Shown: positions 16,284-23,623 of the stretch, in pieces
Numbering within the stretch: position 1 is the first letter of the stretch
How the letters are laid out: the number at the start of each line of letters is the position of its first letter
Source: Gemmata palustris
GTDB taxonomy: Bacteria > Planctomycetota > Planctomycetia > Gemmatales > Gemmataceae
Reading direction: 5' to 3'
Assembly (NCBI RefSeq): GCF_017939745.1
Contig: NZ_JAGKQQ010000001.1
Span: 5,890,001-5,954,000 of the forward strand
Length of the DNA stretch: 64,000 bases
Notes under the pieces: generated by a model
Database searches by the model: none
Seen by the model: only the letters and a program-made list of their open reading frames with translations
What the model was told of the DNA's origin: nothing
Program-made: the position numbers and the translations under genes

Positions 16284-19200
16284 TCACAGTTCCGCGAAGC
16301 ACGCACGCTGATCGAGAGCCGCGCGAACTTTGGCAGCGAGTACGGCGGGTGAGAACGGTTTAGGAAGGAACTGCTCGGATTCGTGCCGGATCCCGTGCTG
16401 GAGCAGGGCCTCGCCCGTGTAGCCGCTCATAAACAATACTTTGAACCCGGAGCGAACCGCCCGGAGCCGCTCGACGACCAGCCGTCCGTTGATCCCGGGT
16501 AAAACCACGTCGGTCAGGAGCAAGTGGATCGGCCCCGCGTGCGCGGTCGCAACTTTCAAGGCCCCGGCCCCGTCCGACGCCTCCAGGACGGTGTACCCCA
16601 GTTTGGTCAAGATCAGACGGGAGAACACCCTGACGCTTTGCTCGTCCTCGACCACTAAAACAGTTTCCGGGCCACCTTCGGGCCGCGGCGCCACGCTTTT
16701 TGTTTCCTCCCTCTGGACCGCTTCCGGTACGTGAGGGAGATAGATGTCGAATCGGGTTCCGACCCCGACCGAGCTCGTCACGGTCACGTGGCCGGCGCTT
16801 TGTTCGACGATGCCGTAGACGGTAGACAGCCCGAGCCCGGTCCCGCGCCCCGGTTCCTTCGTTGTGAAGAACGGCTCGAAGATCCGCTCCTTCAGTTCGT
16901 CCGTCATCCCGGTTCCCGTATCGGATACGGCCAGTAGCACGTGCGGCCCCGGGCGCGCCCCCGGGTGCTCCGCGGCGTGTTTCGTGCTCAGTTCCACGTT
17001 CCGTATCTCGACGGTCAGTGTGCCGCCGGTCGGCATGGCGTCGCGCGCGTTCACGGCCAGGTTCATCAGCACCTGCTCCATCTGCCCCGAGTCGGCCCGA
17101 ATCGGCCACACGTTCGGACCGGTTACCACCCGCAACTGGACCGCTTCCCCGAGCAGTTGGCGGAGCAATTTTTCTGACCCTTTTACCGTGGCGCTCAAAT
17201 CTAAAATCCGCGTGGCGAGCACCTGCTGCCGGCTGAACGCCAGGAGCTGACGGGTGAGGTCGGCCGACCGGTTCCCGGCGTGCTTGATCTCCTCGACGTA
17301 CTCCCGCAACGGGTTCTCGAGTGCGACTTCTTTCAGCAGGAGCGTACTGTACCCGTTGATCACGGTGAGCAGGTTGTTGAAATCGTGAGCCACGCTGCCC
17401 GCGAGCCGCCCCAGGGCCTCCATCTTCTGGGACTGCCGGAACTGTTCCTCCAAGTGGCGCCGCCGGGTCACATCGGTCTGCACGCCGACAAGGTGCGTCA
17501 GTTTGCCCGCCGCGTCCCGCACCGGGGAAATGGACAGTTCGTTCCAGAACGGGGTACCGTCTTTCTTGTAGTTGAGTAACTCGACGGTACAGGGCTCCCC
17601 GGCGCGAATCGCGGTCCGGAGCCGGGCGACGGCATCCGGGTCCGTGTCCGGCCCTTGTAGGAGCCGGCAGTTCCGGCCCAAAATGTCTTCGGCCGCGTAC
17701 CCCGTCATCCGCGCGAACCCCGGGCTGGCGAACACGACCGGATCGTCCCGCTGTTCGGCGTCGGAGATCAAGATCCCCTGGGTCACGGCCTGAATCGCGC
17801 GGTCCCGGAGTCGCAGTGCGTCCTCGGCCGAGCGGCGCGCCGTGACGTCCTGGGCCAGGCCCAAAAATCCAATGAATCTCCCGTTCTCGTCCAGTAACGG
17901 GGTATTGTGCCACTCGCACGTGATGACCCGTCCGTCCCTGGTCAGGTTGTCGTTGACGGAGTGGGCCGCCATGTCCCCGCTCCGAATGCGCCCGAGCAGG
18001 GTCTCGCCCTCACTTCGGAACGCGGGCGGTGCGAGATCAAACCCGCTCAGCCCAAGCGCCTGATGGCGCGCGTGCCCGAAGATTCGTTCCGCCGCCGGGT
18101 TCCATTCAATGACCCGTGCGTCCGCGTCGAATAACACGTACCCCAACGGCATGCGCTCGATCTGGAGCCGGAGGCGGGCCAGCAGAGCGTCGCGCTCGGT
18201 CGCCAGCCGGTTCCGCTCGGTCACATCTCTGGAAATTCCGATCACCCCGATGACGGCGCCGCTCGCGTCACGGTACGGGGCTTTGGTGACCGAGAACGTC
18301 CGGTGCTGGCCGCCCATGACGAGCGGCTCCTCGCTCGTCACCGCGCGGTCCGCTTTCATCACGAACTGGTCGTTGTCCCTCATGACCCCGGCGCTGCCGG
18401 CCTCGATCAGATCCGCGTCCGCGTGCCCCAGAATCTCCCCCGCGGGCCGCCCAATAAACGAAGCAGTCGCCGAGTTCGCGAGCAGGTACCGGCCGTCCCG
18501 GTCTTTAACGAACACCGCATCTGTAGTCCCTTCGACCACGGCTGCGAGCAGTTCGTTCGTCCGCCTCAGCTCCGCCGCCATGCGCTCCCGCTCGGTCACG
18601 TCTCGCACGATAAGGGTGCAGTACCGCTGCCCTCCCGTCGATCCGAACGAAACCGAGACTTCCAGGGGGAACTCGTCCCCGTCTTGGCGCACCCCGCGCG
18701 TGGGCAACGTCTGTGTCTCGAACCGGACCGGTTCGCTCGCGTCCGTTGCGGGCGAGAACTGGTCGGGGATGAAATCGGTAATCAGGCGCCCCAGCGCGCG
18801 GACCCCGGGGCACCGGAACATCTGCTCCGCGGCCGGGTTGAAAAGGGTTATTCGGCGGTCCAGACCGGTACCGATGATTGCGTCCTGGGCTGATGCGATG
18901 ATGCTCGCCAACTGTTGCGCGGTATGGATCTCCCCGAGCACCCGCCCGACGGCGTCCGGGAGGTAGTCGAGGTACTCCACCGATTTGGTGACGAAGTCTC
19001 GAACGCCGATGCGCAGCGCCCGGATGAGGGTCGCCTCGCTGCTGAACCCGGTTACAAGAATCACCGGAACGTCGTACCCGGCCTCCTTTATCCGAACGTA
19101 GAGGTCCAGCCCGTCAGTGGTATCGGGGAGCTGATAATCCAGGAGGATCAGATCGATTTCGGTGGCCGCGAGCGCCCCCAAGGCTTCGTCCGCTGTGGCG

Positions 19201-19373
19201 GCGACGACGGTCCGATAGCCCGCGTCGTCGAGCCGCACCCGCTCCAACTCGGCGATACCGGGGTCGTCTTCGACGATCAGCACAGTGGCGATCGGGGCGG
19301 CTATTCGGGCAGGTGAAGGGATCACGATCATCAGTAGAGGTCTCTGCGTTCGCACGTGGAGCGTCGTTATCAA
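16284..19373 (-). CDS. Hybrid histidine kinase with LOV (blue-light) domain
   Basis: A 1029-residue soluble kinase. Order: receiver (about 30-145; Asp79, Lys130), PAS (about 155-262), PAS (about 275-385), PAS (about 400-512), LOV (about 525-637), HisKA (His663 in VAHDFNNLL), HATPase (N-box Asn775, DTGTGM, GRGTGLGLS at 842-850) and a C-terminal receiver (Asp955, Lys1005). The LOV segment keeps GRNCRLLQG with Cys569, NYKKDG with Asn601, FWN with Asn611 and GVQ with Gln632, the residues that hold flavin and form the photoadduct in known LOV proteins. The TTG start overlaps the upstream kinase stop by four bases (TTGA); an ATG at 19331 is an alternative. No transmembrane helix was seen. Its phosphorelay target is not evident. 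Confidence 0.9.
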   Translation of the reverse strand: MITTLHVRTQRPLLMIVIPSPARIAAPIATVLIVEDDPGIAELERVRLDDAGYRTVVAATADEALGALAATEIDLILLDYQLPDTTDGLDLYVRIKEAGYDVPVILVTGFSSEATLIRALRIGVRDFVTKSVEYLDYLPDAVGRVLGEIHTAQQLASIIASAQDAIIGTGLDRRITLFNPAAEQMFRCPGVRALGRLITDFIPDQFSPATDASEPVRFETQTLPTRGVRQDGDEFPLEVSVSFGSTGGQRYCTLIVRDVTERERMAAELRRTNELLAAVVEGTTDAVFVKDRDGRYLLANSATASFIGRPAGEILGHADADLIEAGSAGVMRDNDQFVMKADRAVTSEEPLVMGGQHRTFSVTKAPYRDASGAVIGVIGISRDVTERNRLATERDALLARLRLQIERMPLGYVLFDADARVIEWNPAAERIFGHARHQALGLSGFDLAPPAFRSEGETLLGRIRSGDMAAHSVNDNLTRDGRVITCEWHNTPLLDENGRFIGFLGLAQDVTARRSAEDALRLRDRAIQAVTQGILISDAEQRDDPVVFASPGFARMTGYAAEDILGRNCRLLQGPDTDPDAVARLRTAIRAGEPCTVELLNYKKDGTPFWNELSISPVRDAAGKLTHLVGVQTDVTRRRHLEEQFRQSQKMEALGRLAGSVAHDFNNLLTVINGYSTLLLKEVALENPLREYVEEIKHAGNRSADLTRQLLAFSRQQVLATRILDLSATVKGSEKLLRQLLGEAVQLRVVTGPNVWPIRADSGQMEQVLMNLAVNARDAMPTGGTLTVEIRNVELSTKHAAEHPGARPGPHVLLAVSDTGTGMTDELKERIFEPFFTTKEPGRGTGLGLSTVYGIVEQSAGHVTVTSSVGVGTRFDIYLPHVPEAVQREETKSVAPRPEGGPETVLVVEDEQSVRVFSRLILTKLGYTVLEASDGAGALKVATAHAGPIHLLLTDVVLPGINGRLVVERLRAVRSGFKVLFMSGYTGEALLQHGIRHESEQFLPKPFSPAVLAAKVRAALDQRACFAEL

Positions 19374-21532
19374 GGAGCGGAGCCTGCGAGCTCTTGTGAG
19401 CGGGTGTGCGATCCGTCCTCGTCGAGCACCTGTCGCACCTTCAGGAGCAAATCGTCCACCTCGAACGGTTTTTGAAGGAACTCGGCGTCGATCGACGCGA
19501 TGCCGTGGCGGACTTTTGCGTCATCGGTGTACCCGCTCATGTACAAAAGCTTCAGATTCGGCTCCTGCTCGCGGAGAACTTCGGCCAGTTCCCGACCGTT
19601 CATCCCCGGCATGACGACGTCGGTCAATAAAAGGTGGACCGACGACTGGGCCCTGAAGAGTTCGACCGCGTCTTCGCCGCTCGCGGCTTCCAGCACCGTG
19701 TACCCGGCCCCGCGAAGTGCGAGCGCGGCCAGCGCGCGGATCGGGCGCTCGTCCTCGACGAGCAGGATCTTTTCTCCGCTCCGCGGGAGAAGCGGGGCGA
19801 TCGATTTCGACCCGGCGGGCGGCGCCGTTTGAACCGCGACCGGCAAGTGGATGGTGAACGCGGTTCCGGTCCCGATTGTGCTCTCCGCGGCGATGTGGCC
19901 GCCCGACTGCTTGACAATGCCGAACACGGCCGCGAGCGCGAGACCGGCCCCTTTACCGACCCCCTGCGGCGAAAAGAACGGCTCGAAAATCTGAGCTTTT
20001 ACGTCGGCCGTCAGGCCGTAGCCGGTATCGGTAACCGTGAGCCGAACGTACCGGCCCGGTGGCACGTCCGCGCGATCCCCCGTCGGGCCGGCGCCCACCT
20101 CCACCGCGTCCGTGGCTAATGTCAATCGGCCGCCCTGGGGCATCGACTCTCGGGCGTACACGCACAGGTTCATGAGAACTTGTTCGATCTGATCCGGATC
20201 GGCGGTGACGAGTTCGAGCCCCGGGGACAAAGAACAAACCAGCCGAACGCCTTCACCGACCACCTTGGCAAGCACCTTTTGGGCCTCCGTTATCAGCCCG
20301 TTCACGTTCAGTAAGTGGGGGCGGAGCACCTGCAAGCGCCCGAACGCGAGGAGCTGGCGGGTCAGGTTGGTGGCCCGCTCGCTCGCGTCGCGGATCTCCG
20401 CGAGCGCCTCCCCGTCTGGTGTGCCGTCGGGACAGGCGCCGGCCAACAACCGGGTGTAGCCGTTAATAATGGTGAGCAGGTTGTTAAAGTCGTGCGCGAC
20501 CCCGCCCGCCAGTTGGCAGATCGCGTCCATTTTTTGCACCTGGCGCACCTGGTCCCCGAGGCGCTGGCGCGCGGTCACGTCTTGCGCGAGCGCGAGCACG
20601 CCCTGAAACGCACCGGTGGCATCGAACAGCGGCGCGTTGTGCCACTCGCACGTGATCTCGCGCCCGCTTTTGGTGACGTTCTCGAAGAGCCCGTGCGCGT
20701 CCCGATCCCCGGTTGCGAGCCGGGCGAACGTACTTTCGGCGAGCCCCCGCTCTCGTGCGGGGACGATGACCTCGAACGGGCACTTGCCGACCACGTCGGC
20801 GCGCGCGAACCCGAACACCCGTTCGGCGGCGCGGTTCCAGTACGTGAACCGGTTGTTAGCGTCGCTTACGAAGTACGCGAGAGGCAGGTGCTCGATCTGG
20901 AGGGCGAGTTGTGCGAGCGGCGCCGGGCATTCGGACTCGCGACCCGGCTCAGACGTTACATCGGCGTGCAGGCCGACCCATTCCCGTACCGTTCCGTCTG
21001 CGTTCTGGAGGGGTATGCCCTGGACGGACATGCGATGGTACGTACCGTCCGTATCTCGAAGGCGGTACTCGATTTTAAACTCACGCGGGTCCGCGTTCGC
21101 GGACGCCCGGGCGTCCGCGAACGCGGACCGATCGTCCGGGTGAACGGTGTCCAGCCACCTTCGACCACGAAACTCGTCGGGCGCGTGGCCGGTGCTTGCG
21201 GCCCACTCCGGGGGCGCCGTTTCAAACGTTTCGTCTGCGCTCGCCCCCCACACGATCGCGGCCGTTGCGGTAACCAGTGCCTGGTAGCGCTCCGCGTTCG
21301 GCCGCAAGTCGTCCGCGATGCGAACGCGCTCCGCGATCTCGCGGCGCAGTTCGTCGTTGGTCGCAACTAGACTGGCGGTGCGCATCCGGAGGCGCACTTC
21401 AAGGGCTTCGTTCGCGAGCCTCAAACTCGTGGCCGCATGATCGCGACCTCGTACCTGGCGCCGGAAGAGAACGATCACGAGCCCTAAGAGGGCGAGAGAG
21501 GTCACGACCGCAACTATCAACGCGAGTGTCAT
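19370..21532 (-). CDS. Membrane hybrid histidine kinase with degenerate ATPase domain
   Basis: A 720-residue protein: one transmembrane helix (3-23), a coiled-coil linker, two PAS domains (about 80-193 and 205-320), HisKA (His347 in VAHDFNNLL), HATPase and a receiver (Asp638, Lys688). In the N-box the metal-binding Asn is Tyr459 (NLCVYARES instead of NLxxNAR), and the G2 box reads GKGAGLALA, with Ala532 where Gly is usual. The H-box and the receiver are intact. It overlaps the LOV kinase gene by four bases, so both are made from one message. It may accept phosphate or form mixed dimers with its partner rather than autophosphorylate. Confidence 0.85.
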   Translation of the reverse strand: MTLALIVAVVTSLALLGLVIVLFRRQVRGRDHAATSLRLANEALEVRLRMRTASLVATNDELRREIAERVRIADDLRPNAERYQALVTATAAIVWGASADETFETAPPEWAASTGHAPDEFRGRRWLDTVHPDDRSAFADARASANADPREFKIEYRLRDTDGTYHRMSVQGIPLQNADGTVREWVGLHADVTSEPGRESECPAPLAQLALQIEHLPLAYFVSDANNRFTYWNRAAERVFGFARADVVGKCPFEVIVPARERGLAESTFARLATGDRDAHGLFENVTKSGREITCEWHNAPLFDATGAFQGVLALAQDVTARQRLGDQVRQVQKMDAICQLAGGVAHDFNNLLTIINGYTRLLAGACPDGTPDGEALAEIRDASERATNLTRQLLAFGRLQVLRPHLLNVNGLITEAQKVLAKVVGEGVRLVCSLSPGLELVTADPDQIEQVLMNLCVYARESMPQGGRLTLATDAVEVGAGPTGDRADVPPGRYVRLTVTDTGYGLTADVKAQIFEPFFSPQGVGKGAGLALAAVFGIVKQSGGHIAAESTIGTGTAFTIHLPVAVQTAPPAGSKSIAPLLPRSGEKILLVEDERPIRALAALALRGAGYTVLEAASGEDAVELFRAQSSVHLLLTDVVMPGMNGRELAEVLREQEPNLKLLYMSGYTDDAKVRHGIASIDAEFLQKPFEVDDLLLKVRQVLDEDGSHTRSQELAGSAP

Positions 21533-21967
21533 TTTGAGGGTTCCACAAATCCACCATTGCCACTAATAGCATCTGAAAACGTAGAGCTGGAACCACGGCG
21601 AAGGTGTCAGGGAAACCCCTCATAATAGGCTCCAATGCCCGCTTTCGGCCCGTTTCCCAGTTGGTAGGTGGTCGCGCTTTCCGGAAACGCCTTCTGGCGC
21701 CCGGCCCCGGCACAGAAGAGCAAGATGGGAAGTTTCTGGTCAAGGATGAGTGGGCCGTTTGGAAGCTCACCGGCGTGGTGTCGCGCAGAGGCGGGAACGC
21801 GATTCTCAACGAAGCCCGGCCGACGAGACGGTCCGGGTTGATGCGGTTGCAGAAGGGGTTGTTCCGCTACTTGTGGCCGAAGTCGTCACACCGGGCGCGA
21901 GCGGGTAGCAGGCGCTTCTTGTCTGAACGCGAGAAATGTGGTGCGCATCGATCCGGGAGTAGACGGG
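21533..21967. other. Gap upstream of the kinase operon
   Basis: About 435 bp with no reading frame that looks coding. It should contain the promoter of the two-kinase operon, but no clear -35/-10 pair was identified. Confidence 0.35.
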
Positions 21968-22405
21968 TCACGGGCCGGCGCCCGGGCGCCCGACCAACTG
22001 GCAGTACGCGCCCCAATCCCGGGCCACGATTGGGGCTCCAAAGGCCACGGTGTAGTACCCCGTGATTTCCACTTCCGACTCGTCGAGAAACGCTCGGTAC
22101 ACCAGTGAAACGGTCGAAGAAACTCCGACCGCTGGCCGCGGTTGGTGCTCCGTACTACGCAAGAGTATGTCACCGTCGCGCCCCGGTGCGCTCTCAAGAT
22201 GAGCTCCCTCGGTGACCCGGAACTGGTTGGGAAAGCCGGCCTCGTTCCGGGGATCAACGACGAGGAAAACCGCACGACTCCCGAACTCCCGGTCCACGAA
22301 AAAGAACATGGGCGAGCGCCCGTGCGGCGAAGCGCTGCGCGGGCTCAAGAGGGTTCCAAATTGTTCGAGTAGCCGACGAGCGATCCGAGTAGTTCGTGTA
22401 AACAT
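21968..22405 (-). CDS. Hypothetical protein
   Basis: A possible 145-residue protein. Residues about 34-65 (FFVDREFGSRAVFLVVDP) and 95-135 (VSLVYRAFLDESEVEITGYY) look strand-rich and codon use is GC-biased at third positions, which argues for coding. No good ribosome binding site precedes the ATG at 22405, so the start is uncertain, and an internal start at about residue 33 is possible. No family was recognised. Confidence 0.35.
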   Translation of the reverse strand: MFTRTTRIARRLLEQFGTLLSPRSASPHGRSPMFFFVDREFGSRAVFLVVDPRNEAGFPNQFRVTEGAHLESAPGRDGDILLRSTEHQPRPAVGVSSTVSLVYRAFLDESEVEITGYYTVAFGAPIVARDWGAYCQLVGRPGAGP

Positions 22406-22569
22406 CGCACCAAAACATTCGTGTGATTCGGTCCCAAAAGGTACCGCGATTATGAGAAAGGGTGCGAGAGCGCCTCACCCGCCATCACTTCTGACTGCGT
22501 AAAGCCAGCCCGCGGGCGAGCGGTCGCGGCACGGACAACGGACCTCCTCGCGCAGCGAACCGCCCCTCG

Positions 22570-22827
22570 TCAGCAACGCGACTCTAAACTGAACTCACGC
22601 GCCTGGGATCTCTTCCCGTGCTCGGGATCGGGGTACCCGGTCGCGTCTGACGTAATGGCCTCGTCCGTAGTTCGGATCAGGTCATTGAGGCCGGCGATCC
22701 AATCCGCCGCGCGGTGCATCTTTGTAATTTGGCCCTTCCCCTCGAGCGAATCATTCGTGATTTGAATGGCGATGCCTTGGGCGATTGATTGGAGCAACCG
22801 CAAGGACAGCCGTTCGTACTCGGTCAT
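22570..22827 (-). CDS. Small hypothetical helical protein
   Basis: An 85-residue protein beginning MTEYERLSLRLLQSIAQGIA. A GGAGAGGG ribosome binding site lies five bases upstream of the ATG, which makes translation likely. The sequence is helical for its first 60 residues (LLQSIAQGIAIQI, ITKMHRAADWIAGLNDLI), then ends in a polar tail. It has no signal peptide or membrane segment and no recognised family. It stands alone between the sensory genes; the gap from 22828 to 23121 holds nothing recognisable. Confidence 0.55.
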   Translation of the reverse strand: MTEYERLSLRLLQSIAQGIAIQITNDSLEGKGQITKMHRAADWIAGLNDLIRTTDEAITSDATGYPDPEHGKRSQAREFSLESRC

Positions 22828-23121
22828 TTTCCCTCTCCGCGCGTGGGCGTTCGGTTGGAAGTGGTAGGGGCGTGCAAATCTGGCAGCGCCTGCGAGCCAT
22901 CTCTGTCAGGGAATCCCCCAAATCACCTCGCCAATGAGCGCCGGCCCCATTCGCTTCGCGTCGCGGTAGATAGGAACACGACGAGGGGCTCGCGCGGGTT
23001 TCGCACTGCAGCTACGCAATACACCGTTTCACTTTGACCTGCACAGAAGGTGCATCAATAAACATCGCTGGTAACAACTGCCGACGCCCCACTCGCCAGT
23101 GTGTGCCGGACGCGGTGAGGG

Positions 23122-23535
23122 TCACTCGGACGGGGCGACGGAACGGTTCCGAACCGAGCGGAACTGGTTCAAAAGTTGAATCAGGACAAACGGGTCCACC
23201 GGTTTAACCAAGTGCAGGTCGATGCCCGCGCCCTCGGACCGGTGGTGGTCACTCACGGTCCCGCGCCCGGTCATCGCGATGATGAACGGGGGGCGGCCCG
23301 ATGCGTCCGCGCGCAGTCGCCGCGCGACCTCCCACCCGTCCATGCCCGGGAGCCCGATGTCCAAGAGCACCACGTCCGGTGTCTCGGTCTGGGCCGAGGA
23401 GAGCGCGTCGGGGCCGCACGACGCAACCCGGGTCGTGTGCCCGCCCAAGGTCAACAAATCGACCCAGGACTGTGCCGTGTCGGGCCGGTCCTCAACAATC
23501 AGAACGTGTAGCGCAGAGCGCGCGGGCTCGCTCAT
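23122..23535 (-). CDS. Receiver-only response regulator (CheY-like)
   Basis: A 137-residue single receiver domain. VLIVEDRPDTAQSW supplies the acidic pocket, VVLLDIGLPGMDGWE the phosphorylated Asp, and LHLVKPVDP the conserved Lys. The ATG at 23535 (MSEPARSALHVLIVEDRPD) is preferred over the longer frame because the domain begins directly after it. There is no output domain, so it probably shuttles phosphate or acts by protein contact. The 909-residue hybrid kinase ends 89 bases upstream in the same direction, so they may form a pair. Confidence 0.85.
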   Translation of the reverse strand: MSEPARSALHVLIVEDRPDTAQSWVDLLTLGGHTTRVASCGPDALSSAQTETPDVVLLDIGLPGMDGWEVARRLRADASGRPPFIIAMTGRGTVSDHHRSEGAGIDLHLVKPVDPFVLIQLLNQFRSVRNRSVAPSE

Positions 23536-23623
23536 GGTTTGGTGGCGGGGCGGAACGTTGGTGGAAGCGATACCGCGGAGTTTATCTCGAGCGCGGACCG
23601 GATACAACAAAATCCCGACGGGC

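Noticed and set aside
16031-16306. 91-codon minus-strand frame after the long repeat
   Set aside because: It runs through the repeat and has no domain or credible start.
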